A program made the position numbers and the translations under genes. Positions 22,365-31,367 of a stretch of 64,000 nt of DNA are shown piece after piece. The notes beneath the pieces are model-generated. The model made no database searches. It saw nothing but the letters and a program-made list of their open reading frames with translations, and was not told the origin of the DNA. Numbering within the stretch: the stretch's first letter is position 1; each line of letters starts with the position of its first letter. Source of the DNA: Chitiniphilus purpureus (GTDB taxonomy: Bacteria; Pseudomonadota; Gammaproteobacteria; Burkholderiales; Chitinibacteraceae); the NCBI RefSeq assembly GCF_025642115.1, contig NZ_CP106753.1:2317501-2381500 (forward strand), written 5' to 3'.

Positions 22365-22844
22365 ATGTCTGTGCGAGATGTGATCCACCAGTTGTGCCTG
22401 CAGTTTCCAGGCGGCTATGACGCGATGGCTGTCGCCGTCGGGGTGAGTACCGGCGCCATGCTTCGCCAGAAGGTGCTGGGCCACAAAGGCGCACGGCTGG
22501 ATATCGACGAAGCACTGATGATCCAGTCGGCCTCGGACAATCACCAGGTGATCGAGGCCCTAGCCCGGGAATGCAATGGCCAGTTCGTCTACGTGCCTGC
22601 TGCAAGCGCGGTGGATCGAGTCGATATCGGCAGAGCCCTGAGCGAGCTGAGCATCCGTACGGGGGCATTGGCCCAAACGTTCAGCGAATCCGTGCGGGAC
22701 GACGAACTCGACCTGATCGAGCGCCGCGCGCTCGAAGCCGGGGCCCGTGCCGTGGGCGAGTGCGCCATGTCGTTTGCCGCGCTGTGTGTTGCGGTGTACG
22801 GCAACGCCGACGCCCAAGGGGCTGGCGACGATGGCACGGCCTGA
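22365..22844 (+). CDS. CII-like regulator (phage CP76 family)
   Basis: This 159-aa protein matches the phage CII (CP76) regulatory family: VIHQLCLQFPGGYDAMAVAV, GVSTGAMLRQKVLG and LDIDEALMIQSASDNHQVIEAL at the N-terminus, followed by a helical region. Members activate repressor transcription or other lysogeny promoters in related phages. It is second in the rightward operon after cro and its end overlaps the next gene by 14 bases. Confidence 0.8.
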   Translation: MSVRDVIHQLCLQFPGGYDAMAVAVGVSTGAMLRQKVLGHKGARLDIDEALMIQSASDNHQVIEALARECNGQFVYVPAASAVDRVDIGRALSELSIRTGALAQTFSESVRDDELDLIERRALEAGARAVGECAMSFAALCVAVYGNADAQGAGDDGTA

Positions 22845-23136
22845 GACATTCCAGCAGCGCGCGCTGCGCGCCAAAGCCTATGCGATCAGCCATTCCATTC
22901 CACCGCGCGAGCGCAAGCAGGCTGCCCACGATTTGGCCCTCGCGTTGCTCGCCGCGCTGGATGGTCCCCGCTCCCCTCAAGGGACAGGGCGCGCTGCGTG
23001 CCCGGGCCTGGTTGTTTCTTACGAAGTAACTGAGAATTCTTACAAAAATGGCCGAAATGACGGGTCCTTCCGGGCTTCCCCTACTGCGGGTGATTCGGAC
23101 CCCGGCATGCCGCTAGGCTGCGGCCCAAAAACATAG
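22831..23136 (+). CDS. Small early protein, unknown function
   Basis: This 101-aa product starts at an ATG preceded by AAGGGG and overlaps the CII-like gene by 14 bases. Residues 1-45 are helical and charged (FQQRALRAKAYAISHSIPP), with the rest low in structure. No family is recognised. The primase gene follows after 8 bases, so it is part of the replication operon. Confidence 0.5.
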   Translation: MARPETFQQRALRAKAYAISHSIPPRERKQAAHDLALALLAALDGPRSPQGTGRAACPGLVVSYEVTENSYKNGRNDGSFRASPTAGDSDPGMPLGCGPKT

Positions 23137-23144
23137 GTAACAGG

Positions 23145-25607
23145 ATGGCGTGGCCGATCAACTATGACGATGTCCGCCGCCAGATCGAGGCGGCCGGCAT
23201 CGTGCTGCGAGCGGACGACCTGATCGTGGGCTCACCGCGCCCACAACGGCGGCGCGTGGAAGGCGATCGCGAAAAGCGCGGGTGGTATCGGCTCTTCGAA
23301 ATGCCGCTGGGAAGCAGTGGCGAAACCGTCCTTGTCGGCAGCTATGGCGTGTGGCATGGCGACGACGCGGGCACCCGCAAGATCGAGATCAGTCGTGAGA
23401 GCGCCCAGCAATTCGATGCCGGGGAACGCGATGCAATCGCCGCGCGGATCAAGGCGGACAAGGCGCGCGCCGAGCGCGAGCTGGCCGAGCAGCATGAGCG
23501 GATTTCGGCCAGGGCAACCCACTACTGGCGGCAGTGCCAGAACGCAGGCTCAAGCCAGTACTTGGTATCAAAGGGGCTGCCGCCGGGCAAGCTATACGGT
23601 GCACGCCTTTCCCCCAGCAACAACCTGGTCGTGCCCATCCACGACAAGACCGGGCGCATCTGGGGGCTGCAGGTCATCTATGAAGATCCGGCGATCAAGG
23701 CCAAAAAGGGTAGGGGCAAGGATTTCAGTCCGGCCGGCCTGAAAAAGCAGGGCCATTGGTTCTTGATCGGCGCAGTTGCGCCTGGCGGCATAGCGCTACT
23801 GTGCGAAGGGTTCGCGACCGGCTGCAGCCTGCACGAGGCGACCGGCCTGCCGGTGGTGGTGGCATTCGACGCCGGGAACCTGCAGGACGTTGCCAAGGCG
23901 GCGGCCAAACACTACCGCACGCGCCGCATCCTGGTCTGCGCCGATGATGACTGGGTGCAGCGCTGCAAACCCTGTGGGCAGTACACCCGGGTCGAAGGGC
24001 TGGAATGCGAGCACTGTGGCCAGCCGCACACCAAGAGCAACGCCGGCGTGCGCAATGCGCGTGCTGCGGCATTGGCGGTCGATGGTCACTGGGTCAAGCC
24101 GGATTTCCCGACCGAGCGCCCGGCCGACAGAAAGGGGCCGACAGATTTCAACGACCTGCACGCGGATCCTGCAGGGGGCCTGCCGCTGGTGGCCCGCCAG
24201 ATCGAGGCCGCCTTGCTGGCAATGGGGTGGTCGGATGGCGGCAACGCGCGTGTTCTCGCCCACGAGGGGGGAGGGGACGACAGCACCGGTCGACGTCGCG
24301 CAGTCTCGATCATGGACCTGGACGACCTGGTCCAGCGCTTCCTGCCGATCGACGACGGCACCGGCAAGCACCTGTTCGACGTGTGGACCAACCGCATCGT
24401 GCTGCAGACCCAGGCAACGGCACTGCTGCACCCCGGCGTACGGTGGGACGACGTCAAACGCCACCCGACCTGGCAGGGCCGCGGCGCTTACTACATCGAC
24501 CAGGTCGGATTCGACCCGTCGGGGAAAGACCCGAATGTACTGCTCAACACCTGGCGCGGCTGGCCGATCGAGGCCAAGCCCGGCACGTGCGAGTTGCTGC
24601 TCGCCACGCTGCGCTACCTCTGCGGCGGCGAATCCAATAGCGACGAGGTCTATGACTGGCTGCTGCGCTGGATGGCCTTCCCGCTGCAAAACCCTGGGGC
24701 CAAGCTCAACAGCGCCGTGATCATGCACGGCCCGCAAGGCACCGGCAAAAGCTGCGTTTTCCAGACCCTGGCCCGGATCTACGGCGACTACGCCACAGTG
24801 CTCAATCAGCGTGGGCTGGAAGACAAATTCAACTCCGACTGGGCCGACAGCAAGCTGTTCCTGCTGGCCGAGGAGGTCGTCACCCGCGCCGAAATGTGGC
24901 ACATCAAAAACGAGCTGAAAGAGCTGGTGACCGGCGAGTGGATCCGGGTCAATCCGAAGAACCTGCCGGCCTATCGGCAGCGCAACCAGGTCAACATCGT
25001 CTACCTATCCAACGAGGGGCAGCCGCTGCCGATCGAAAACGACGATCGCCGGCACCTCGTGATCTGGACGCCACCCTCGCTCGGGCAGCAATGGTACGAC
25101 GACGTGTGGCGCGAGATCGACAACGGTGGCGTCGCCGCGCTCTACCACCACCTGCTCCAGCTTGACCTCGGGGATTTCCACCCGAAGAAGCGCCCGCCAA
25201 TGACCGAGGCCAAGGCCGAACTGATTCGCGTCAGCCTGCCCAGCGAGCAGCGGTTCCTGGCCGAATGGGGCGAGGGCGAACTGGGTTTGCCGGTCTGCCC
25301 CTGTATCGCCGGCGACCTCTATGCCGCCTACCTGCACTGGTGTCGGCGCAACGGCGAATCCCGGCCGCGACCCAGCAACCAGTTTTTCAACGTCGTGCAC
25401 CGCACCCCCGGATGGGACAAGCGTAAATCCCGCGTCTACCTCAACGACTTGGGCGCGTCGCAACCACGTCCGGTCATTTTCCCGCCGACGCAGCTGCTGC
25501 AACAGCATCGCCATGCCCAACCGGACGGCAGCGACCTTACCCGTTGGCTTTCCGACTGCGTGCAGTTGTTCTCCGGCGCAGTTCGCGATCCAGGGGGTTA
25601 CGCATGA
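23145..25607 (+). CDS. Primase-helicase (TOPRIM plus SF3-type ATPase)
   Basis: This 820-aa replication protein has an N-terminal part with DNA-binding character. A TOPRIM-like primase domain occupies about residues 140-350 (LLCEGFATGCSLHEATG, VAFDAGN, ILVCADDD). A zinc-ribbon is inserted in it at about 274-292 (CKPCGQ and CEHCGQ). The C-terminal DUF5906-type superfamily 3 helicase has the Walker A motif GPQGTGKS near residue 530. It ends with the RPSNQFFN winged-helix-like region. Such proteins prime and unwind at the phage origin; the repeat cluster follows directly. Confidence 0.9.
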   Translation: MAWPINYDDVRRQIEAAGIVLRADDLIVGSPRPQRRRVEGDREKRGWYRLFEMPLGSSGETVLVGSYGVWHGDDAGTRKIEISRESAQQFDAGERDAIAARIKADKARAERELAEQHERISARATHYWRQCQNAGSSQYLVSKGLPPGKLYGARLSPSNNLVVPIHDKTGRIWGLQVIYEDPAIKAKKGRGKDFSPAGLKKQGHWFLIGAVAPGGIALLCEGFATGCSLHEATGLPVVVAFDAGNLQDVAKAAAKHYRTRRILVCADDDWVQRCKPCGQYTRVEGLECEHCGQPHTKSNAGVRNARAAALAVDGHWVKPDFPTERPADRKGPTDFNDLHADPAGGLPLVARQIEAALLAMGWSDGGNARVLAHEGGGDDSTGRRRAVSIMDLDDLVQRFLPIDDGTGKHLFDVWTNRIVLQTQATALLHPGVRWDDVKRHPTWQGRGAYYIDQVGFDPSGKDPNVLLNTWRGWPIEAKPGTCELLLATLRYLCGGESNSDEVYDWLLRWMAFPLQNPGAKLNSAVIMHGPQGTGKSCVFQTLARIYGDYATVLNQRGLEDKFNSDWADSKLFLLAEEVVTRAEMWHIKNELKELVTGEWIRVNPKNLPAYRQRNQVNIVYLSNEGQPLPIENDDRRHLVIWTPPSLGQQWYDDVWREIDNGGVAALYHHLLQLDLGDFHPKKRPPMTEAKAELIRVSLPSEQRFLAEWGEGELGLPVCPCIAGDLYAAYLHWCRRNGESRPRPSNQFFNVVHRTPGWDKRKSRVYLNDLGASQPRPVIFPPTQLLQQHRHAQPDGSDLTRWLSDCVQLFSGAVRDPGGYA

Positions 25608-25623
25608 TCACCCGCGCCCGATG

Positions 25624-25884
25624 TGTTCCGGGCTCAATCGCCCTGTTCCGGGTACCCGGAACAGCTGGAACCCGCGTCGGCATTGACGTGTTCCTGGTGT
25701 TCCGGGTGTTCCGGGCTTCCTGCGCGCCCGCAGGCGCGCGCGATAGACGGGCCGCCATCAAACCGAATCCCTCGCGCGTACTTCGTTTTATACCCGGAAC
25801 ACCCGGAACACCCGGAACAAACAAGGCAAATCAAGGGTTGGCAGCGTTCCGGGTACCCGGAACACCTCTTCGGAACCCGGAACA
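25624..25884. repeat. Iteron-like cluster of TGTTCCGGG / CCCGGAACA
   Basis: Ten copies of the 9-mer (one imperfect) lie within 260 bases: forward at 25624, 25644, 25698, 25707 and about 25846 (imperfect), reverse at 25655, 25793, 25802, 25811 and 25856, plus a further reverse copy at 25876. Two pairs form palindromes of 18-20 bp centred on GGGTACCC. Tandem units at 25698-25715 and 25793-25819 abut exactly. Position right after the primase-helicase gene suggests the replication origin, or a packaging site since the small terminase gene follows. Confidence 0.85.
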
Positions 25885-25894
25885 GGAACATCCC

Positions 25895-26488
25895 ATGTCT
25901 GAAATCGACCCCGATCTGACCGAATCCCAGGCCGACTTTGCCCGGCGGCTCAACGTCAGCCGCAAAACCATCACGGTGGCCAAGCAGGCCGGCCGCTTGG
26001 TGATGCGAGACGGAATGGTGCTCGTTGCGGCCAGCTTGGCGCGCTATCACGCCACCGCCGGTGGCCGTGCTGATGTCGCTGCGCGGCACGCCGCAGAACG
26101 CGGCAATGCCATTCCCATGCTGGCCTCTGCCGCCACTGGTGCTGTTACGTCCCCAGAAACGGCCGGTAACGAACAGATCGACGCGGACCGCACCCGCTAT
26201 AAGGCGATCGCACTGCACGCCGACAACCAGTTGGTCAAGCTGGAGATGCAGCAGGCGGCTGGCCAGCGCTTCCCGCTGGAGTCGGTCAAGCATGAGGCCC
26301 TTGGTGTGGGGGGCACCCTGCGCGCCGCCATTGAGCGACTGATCGACCACACCGCACCCCGCCTGGTCGCCACACTCGATCAGGCAGAGCGCCGCCGCAT
26401 TGTCGCCGCGGAAGTCGATGCCATCCGTACGCAACTGCGCGCCGAATTCCCCCGCGCCCTGCGCCGGCTGCGGAGGGCAAAGCCGTGA
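25895..26488 (+). CDS. Terminase small subunit (Nu1-like)
   Basis: This 197-aa protein has an N-terminal winged-helix DNA-binding part (ESQADFARRLNVSRKTITVA, then QAGRLVMRDGMVLVAASLARY) typical of Nu1-type small terminases. A long helical region and an Arg-rich C-terminus follow. It should recognise the packaging site and recruit the large subunit. The frame stays open upstream to 25604 through the repeats, but 25895 is the first credible start. Confidence 0.72.
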   Translation: MSEIDPDLTESQADFARRLNVSRKTITVAKQAGRLVMRDGMVLVAASLARYHATAGGRADVAARHAAERGNAIPMLASAATGAVTSPETAGNEQIDADRTRYKAIALHADNQLVKLEMQQAAGQRFPLESVKHEALGVGGTLRAAIERLIDHTAPRLVATLDQAERRRIVAAEVDAIRTQLRAEFPRALRRLRRAKP

Positions 26489-27255
26489 TCACCCTTCGCC
26501 CCGACCCGATCAGCCTGCAGCGCGCCGAACAGGTTGCTGCCGACAAGGCGCGGCGCTGCGCCGCGATCGCCCTGACCAGGACGGCCGTCCTGGCGCAGAA
26601 GCTGCTGCGGGACGAAATGAGCAGCGTGCTCGACCGGCCAACGCCGTTCACGTTGTCCGGTACCGTGGTGCGGCCGGCACTTTACCGCCGCGAACCGATT
26701 GCAGCGGCTGTGGTGTTCAAGGACTGGCAAGCCCGGTACATGGACGACGTGGTACTTGGGCTGCGCCAGCGCGGGCTGAAGCGCTTCGAACTGGCCCTGC
26801 AGGCAGCTGGCACCATGCCGCGCGGCTGGGTCTGCGTACCAGCGGCGCAGGCCCCGCGCGACGCATTCGGCAACGTGCCGCGCGGCTTGATCATGCAAAT
26901 CATCAGCCAGATCGGCACCGAGTTGACCGGGGGTTACCAAAACCGCAGCCGCCCGGTCAGCAAGCGGGTGCGCAACCCCGACGGCACGTGGCGCTGGGTG
27001 ACGCAAGATTCCGCAGCGTCACGCCGCAACAAGCAGCGCAACGGTTCGTTCTACGCGATCCAGCCAGGCGGTGACAGCAAGGTGCCACCCGGCATCTACC
27101 AGCGTCGCGCCAGCGCGCACGGCAGCATGACCCGGATGCTGTTTCTCTTCGCGCCCCAGGCCGCCTACCACCAGCAGATCGACCTGCAGCGCATCGGCCA
27201 GGAAGCAATGGACCGCTACTACCTGCGCGAATTCGAGGAGGCACTGCGCAAATGA
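26485..27255 (+). CDS. Conserved phage protein near terminase
   Basis: This 256-aa product overlaps the small terminase stop by 4 bases. It contains VVFKDWQARYMDDVVLGLRQ, ALQAAGTMPRGWVCVPAAQAP, AFGNVPRGLIMQIISQIG and a C-terminal PPGIYQRRA.. strand, a pattern seen in phage virion or head-completion proteins. I cannot name a family. It could also be a packaging-linked structural protein. Confidence 0.6.
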   Translation: MITLRPDPISLQRAEQVAADKARRCAAIALTRTAVLAQKLLRDEMSSVLDRPTPFTLSGTVVRPALYRREPIAAAVVFKDWQARYMDDVVLGLRQRGLKRFELALQAAGTMPRGWVCVPAAQAPRDAFGNVPRGLIMQIISQIGTELTGGYQNRSRPVSKRVRNPDGTWRWVTQDSAASRRNKQRNGSFYAIQPGGDSKVPPGIYQRRASAHGSMTRMLFLFAPQAAYHQQIDLQRIGQEAMDRYYLREFEEALRK

Positions 27256-27902
27256 TCGACATTGATCTGACAGTGCAGCCCCAGTTGGATTTGTCGGGGT
27301 TCGAATCCGCACGTAAGCGGGAAAAGGAAAACAAGCGAAAAGCCAGCGCAGTAAAGACGAAATCCAGGATTGAAGCGCGATTCGCCAAATCGGAGGAAGT
27401 CCTGTCCAGCATCCTGCCCTCGCGGATTGAAACCGGGGATAGTTGGCACGTGCTGTCGTCCGGCGATGTCGACGCCCTGAGTTTCCTGGCGCATCTGTTG
27501 CGCGAAACCCCGATGGACTACGTGGCGTTTTCGACGTGGTGCATGGCGGCGGCAGATGTACATCGCATCGCCGAGTGGGTGGACAGCGGCCGAATCAAAC
27601 ACCTTGATGCCTACGTCGGTGAGATTTTTCCGAACCAGTATGCCGATGCACATCAACTGCTGTGCGCCCTGGTACGCCGCGGCCCAGGGCGTGTGGTTGT
27701 GTTCCGGAATCACAGCAAGCTGTTTCTGTGCCGCAGCCTGAACCGCTATTGGGTCGTCGAATCATCGGCCAACATCAACACGAATCCCAGATCGGAAAAC
27801 ACGGTCATTACCGCTTCAGAAGCGCTATTTGAGCACCACAAGCAATACCTGGATCGGGTTCGGTCATTCAATCGCGATTTCGATGACCGGGGTATCGTAT
27901 GA
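27252..27902 (+). CDS. PLD-like phage protein
   Basis: This 216-aa protein has the outline of a phospholipase D-like nuclease fold. It contains a strand-rich HVLSSGDVDALSFLAHLL segment, then VVVFRNHSKLFLCRSLNRYW with an H-x-K element, and ESSANINTNPRSENTVIT resembling the post-HKD Ser/Asn motif. Only one such motif is present, so it may be a half-enzyme that dimerises or an inactive form. It lies between terminase genes, with 4-base overlaps on both sides. Confidence 0.65.
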   Translation: MIDIDLTVQPQLDLSGFESARKREKENKRKASAVKTKSRIEARFAKSEEVLSSILPSRIETGDSWHVLSSGDVDALSFLAHLLRETPMDYVAFSTWCMAAADVHRIAEWVDSGRIKHLDAYVGEIFPNQYADAHQLLCALVRRGPGRVVVFRNHSKLFLCRSLNRYWVVESSANINTNPRSENTVITASEALFEHHKQYLDRVRSFNRDFDDRGIV

Positions 27903-30040
27903 CCAGCCTCGCAGATATCCAGCTCGAATCCGCCAAACTCGCGGCCAAACAAAAGCAAGACGAACTTACAGCAGCGCTGGCCGGCAGCATTGCCCTCAGT
28001 GATCTGGCGCCGATCACCGCGGCCGCGCGGCAGGTGATGCTGGATTTGCTGGACCGCCTTGCAGACCGCATGGTCGAGGCCACGGCCGGTGAGCGCGACG
28101 AAACTCGTCTGCACTACCTGATGAGCGAGTCCGCGCGTGTTGCTCTGATGGATCTGGGGCCAGCGCTGGAGCGCGCCTGTGTGGCCGCACCGACCGTGGG
28201 CCAAGCCATGCGCCGCGGCGCCAAGCCGCGTGATCTGCTCACCGTCAGCCAATGGGCCGATCGCAACCGCTGGTTGCAGTCCGGCACCAACGCCCCAGGG
28301 CGCTGGAATACTGACCTGACCCCGTACCTGCGCGAGGTGATGGACAGCCTGTCGGAGCACAGCGCCGTGCGCTGGGTCACCTTCATCAAGTCCTCCGGCG
28401 TGGGCGGCACCGAGGCCGGCAACAACTGGATCGGTTACGTCATGCACCACCTGGGCAACCAGGACATGCTGGTGGTGATGCCGACGTTGGAGCTGCGGGA
28501 TCGATCATTCAACCCGCGCTTGGCCAAGATGATCGACGAAACGCCGGTCCTCTCCGCGCTGGTGAGCCGCGCCAAGCGCGATAAATCCAACCGGGCCGAC
28601 CTGCTGGAATACGCCGCCCGCGCCCGGATCGTCAAAGCCGGGGCCAACAGCCCCGATTCGCTGCGCTCTGACCATTTGCCCTACGTGCTGTGCGACGAAG
28701 TGGCCGCGTTCCCGTGGGACGTGGGCGGCGAGGGTGACCCGATGACGCTGATCGACAATCGTCAGCGTACCTACACCCGGGCCAAGACGTTCCTGGTGTC
28801 CACCCCGACCCGCTCGCAGCACGACCGCATCTACCACATGTGGTTGCGTTCCGATCAGCGGCGCTTCCATGTTCAATGCCCGCATTGTGGCGAACTGCAG
28901 CACCTTGAGTTCACCGCTTACGACAGCCCAGGCGCAGTCCATGGGCTGAAATGGCAGCTGGACCCCCCGGTGGATGACGAATCGACCCCCCAGGTGGCGC
29001 GCGCCTATTACATATGCAAGGCCAACGGCTGCGTGCTCGAGGAGCACGCCCGTACGGCATTGCTCGCATCCGGCCGGTGGATTGCGGCCCGCCCGCATAT
29101 CAAGCTGCACCGCGGATACCACATCAACGCCCTCTATGCCCCGATCGGCCTCGGGCTGGACTGGAAAACCATCGCCCAGAAGTGGCTCAACGCCCAGGGC
29201 GACACCGCTGAGCTGAAGGCATTCGTCAACACCTTCCTGGGCTGGATCTGGGAAGAGCCGGGCGACAGCATCGAAGGCATCAGCCTGATTTCACGGCGCG
29301 AGCAATACGAACGCGGCACGATCCGATACGCCATCGTCGTCGCTGGCGTGGACGTCCAGAAAGACCGGCTGGAATGCAGCATCGTCGCCTTCGGCACGAG
29401 CGAGGAAGCCTGGCTGCTCGATCACGTCATTCTCCCGGGGGACACGGCCAAGCCCGAGGTATGGGAGCAATTGGGCAACCTGCTGCAGGATGAAGGCGTC
29501 GAATTCGCCTGCATCGACTCCGGCTACAACGCCAGCATGGTCTACGAGTTTTGCAAGTCGCGCGCGTGGTGCATGCCCATCAAGGGGGTGCCTGGGCTGC
29601 ATCGCCCGCTGGTCGAAGACGAGCGCCGCCGGCGCCAGCGCATGCGGACCCGGCGCAAGCGTGGCGTGGCGGTCGAGCCCCTCGGCGTCGATCAGGGCAA
29701 AGCCCTGCTGTATGCCCGGCTGCGGCAACAAGAGCCCGGCCCCGGCTACATCCATTTCCCGATTGATTCTGCATTCGACGAGGAATATTTCGCACAGCTC
29801 GCCGCCGAAAAGCTGGTGACCAAGGTCCGGGGCACCCGCCCGTTCCAGGAGTGGGTGCAGATGCGCCCGCGCAACGAAACCCTGGACTGCCTCAACTATG
29901 CTCTCGCCGCTGTACGCCTGTCCGGGCGCGATCTGACCAAACTGAAAGAAATCCAGCCGCTGAAGCCGCAGCCCAAACCGGTCAAGGTCGCCGCAAAGCC
30001 GCGAGGCATTGCCAGCGATGACTGGAGCAATCGCCTGTGA
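27899..30040 (+). CDS. Terminase large subunit (lambda gpA family)
   Basis: This 713-aa protein is a gpA-type large terminase, the DNA-packaging motor and nuclease. The ATPase part has a SGVGGTEAGNN Walker A-like loop near residue 165, a conserved VVMPTLELRDRSF and a LCDEVAAFPWD Walker B near 264. A CPHCGE zinc motif lies near 326. The C-terminal nuclease part includes VAGVDVQKDRLE and ACIDSGYN with acidic metal ligands. Size and order fit the family. It implies cos-type ends, although no cos site could be located by eye. Confidence 0.93.
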   Translation: MTSLADIQLESAKLAAKQKQDELTAALAGSIALSDLAPITAAARQVMLDLLDRLADRMVEATAGERDETRLHYLMSESARVALMDLGPALERACVAAPTVGQAMRRGAKPRDLLTVSQWADRNRWLQSGTNAPGRWNTDLTPYLREVMDSLSEHSAVRWVTFIKSSGVGGTEAGNNWIGYVMHHLGNQDMLVVMPTLELRDRSFNPRLAKMIDETPVLSALVSRAKRDKSNRADLLEYAARARIVKAGANSPDSLRSDHLPYVLCDEVAAFPWDVGGEGDPMTLIDNRQRTYTRAKTFLVSTPTRSQHDRIYHMWLRSDQRRFHVQCPHCGELQHLEFTAYDSPGAVHGLKWQLDPPVDDESTPQVARAYYICKANGCVLEEHARTALLASGRWIAARPHIKLHRGYHINALYAPIGLGLDWKTIAQKWLNAQGDTAELKAFVNTFLGWIWEEPGDSIEGISLISRREQYERGTIRYAIVVAGVDVQKDRLECSIVAFGTSEEAWLLDHVILPGDTAKPEVWEQLGNLLQDEGVEFACIDSGYNASMVYEFCKSRAWCMPIKGVPGLHRPLVEDERRRRQRMRTRRKRGVAVEPLGVDQGKALLYARLRQQEPGPGYIHFPIDSAFDEEYFAQLAAEKLVTKVRGTRPFQEWVQMRPRNETLDCLNYALAAVRLSGRDLTKLKEIQPLKPQPKPVKVAAKPRGIASDDWSNRL

Positions 30041-30513
30041 CACGCCGCCGGGCTGCCGTCGCATGCCAACCTTCACTGTTCGACGGTGAGGCGCTGGTGT
30101 GGGTGGCACGGCCAGTGCCGCGGCGAGTGCGGCAACCGCGTGTTTGTCCTCTGGGCGCCAGCGCTGCCGAGCAGCTGGTGTTGGACTGGAGCGTCCGCAA
30201 CGACCCGCCGGACTGCACCCCACCGCATGAAACCGACTACCATGCCCTGCAGCTGCACCACGAGCTGACCCAGATACTCCGGGATGAAGCGGGCTACAGT
30301 GCGCAGGCCGCGCAGACTCTCGCCGCAGCCCTGGTGCGCGGCATGCGCAAACGCATCGGCGGCCAGGAATTCTACGTGCCGGCGGTGGACAAACGCGAAC
30401 GCGACGCCGCAATCCGCCGCGAATTCAACGGGCTGAACCGAAAGGAAATTTGCCGTAAATTTGGGATTTCAAAATCGCGACTGTATGCAATTGTCGGACG
30501 GCAGAAGCCGTAG
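30037..30513 (+). CDS. Mor/C-family transcription activator
   Basis: This 158-aa protein has the C-terminal helix-turn-helix of the Mor family of Mu: AAALVRGMRKRIGGQEFYVP, then REFNGLNRKEICRKFGISKSRLYAIV (split: REFNGLNRKE, ICRKFGISKSRLYAIV). Mor/C proteins bind dyads as dimers and recruit polymerase to middle or late promoters. Three dyads of one sequence upstream of late gene blocks are its likely targets. The start overlaps the large terminase stop. Confidence 0.85.
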   Translation: MTRRRAAVACQPSLFDGEALVWVARPVPRRVRQPRVCPLGASAAEQLVLDWSVRNDPPDCTPPHETDYHALQLHHELTQILRDEAGYSAQAAQTLAAALVRGMRKRIGGQEFYVPAVDKRERDAAIRREFNGLNRKEICRKFGISKSRLYAIVGRQKP

Positions 30514-30555
30514 GAATCGCCGATTCGAGCCATCTGTATAAAAGACGAACGGTAT

Positions 30556-30584
30556 TTGAGTTCATTGAATGAACGTAGTATAGT
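30556..30584 (+). promoter_or_regulatory. Promoter with internal 15-bp palindrome
   Basis: TTGAGT (30556-30561) and TATAGT (30579-30584) are spaced 17 bases apart. A perfect palindrome, GTTCATT-G-AATGAAC (30560-30574), lies between them, as for a repressor operator. It precedes the first duplicated leader. Confidence 0.65.
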
Positions 30585-30656
30585 AACGACATGGACAGAG
30601 CATGTTGTCCAAGCCGAGAAGCCGGGCAAGTCGCCGCGGCAAACAGGAGAAAGAAA
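30583..30656 (+). repeat. Duplicated leader, copy 1
   Basis: This 74-base segment directly precedes the start codon at 30657 and recurs at 31368-31441 with five differences. It can form a hairpin ACGACATG/CATGTTGT (one G-T pair) and a second, GCCG/CGGC, and it ends with the AGGAGA ribosome binding site. It probably acts as a translational or RNA-level control element shared by two genes. Confidence 0.7.
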
Positions 30657-31334
30657 ATGATCAAGACCAATGCTTCCGACCTGCGTGAAGAAATCGCCCC
30701 GGTGTACTGCCAGTACCAAGGGCAAAGTGGCCCTCAGCCGGCCTATATCACCATCCACCCAGAGTCTGAATCCGCCAGCGCGGGCTACAGCTCGGAAACT
30801 GGGAATGGCTGCCCTGAATCCATCTATCATAACCGCGCCTACCGCGTTCGCATTCCGGCGGATGTGCGGGGCACGGCAATCGCTGAGTTTCTCGAAGACA
30901 CCGACACCCAAGCGCTGATTTCCAGCATCATCGCTGGCTACTCCTGCGATTGGGACGGCAGCAACCATCGCGGCTCGTTGAACGACGACGCAGAAAGCGC
31001 GCTTGCCGAGTTGGAACAGGCCGCCGAGCGCCTGCAATGGGACGACTGCCGCGCTCAAATCTGGGACGAGGACATGCTCGGCGTCTGCTTCGTTGTAGAG
31101 CACTGGCCGACTGCAAAAACACTCCCCGAGGCAATTGCCGAGATCGAGGCTGCCGCCGAGAGTGAAGGTGCATCGATTGAGTGTGATTTGAATGAATATC
31201 TGCTGGACCGCGCAGCATTGGCTTTCGAGTCGGGCAACCGACAAATTGGAGAAACCCACGTCGCAGCATTGCTGGCGGCAGGGAAGATCGACGAGGACGA
31301 GGCGCAGGAGTGGCGCGCCACCCAGGCGGATTAA
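30657..31334 (+). CDS. Phage protein, unknown function
   Basis: This 225-aa acidic protein starts at the ATG after AGGAGA in the duplicated leader. An in-frame ATG 22 codons upstream would translate the leader and is not preferred. The N-terminal half is beta-rich (YITIHPESESASAGYSSE..AYRVRIPADV). The C-terminal half is helical (AESALAELEQAAERLQWDD). No family is recognised. It stands between the activator gene and the head genes, so it may be a regulator or moron. Confidence 0.6.
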   Translation: MIKTNASDLREEIAPVYCQYQGQSGPQPAYITIHPESESASAGYSSETGNGCPESIYHNRAYRVRIPADVRGTAIAEFLEDTDTQALISSIIAGYSCDWDGSNHRGSLNDDAESALAELEQAAERLQWDDCRAQIWDEDMLGVCFVVEHWPTAKTLPEAIAEIEAAAESEGASIECDLNEYLLDRAALAFESGNRQIGETHVAALLAAGKIDEDEAQEWRATQAD

Positions 31335-31367
31335 CCAAGCCGCAGCCGAGTAACTTTTGCGTTTATG

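Noticed and set aside
25604-25894. N-terminal extension of the small terminase gene through the repeat cluster
   Set aside because: The frame is open and its ATG overlaps the primase stop, but the sequence is dictated by the repeats, and the first 97 residues resemble no terminase. The start at 25895 opens with a normal Nu1-type HTH.
30591-30656. 22-codon N-terminal extension reading through the duplicated leader
   Set aside because: Both leader copies are open in frame, but four of five differences would be nonsynonymous and the ribosome binding site lies inside the segment.
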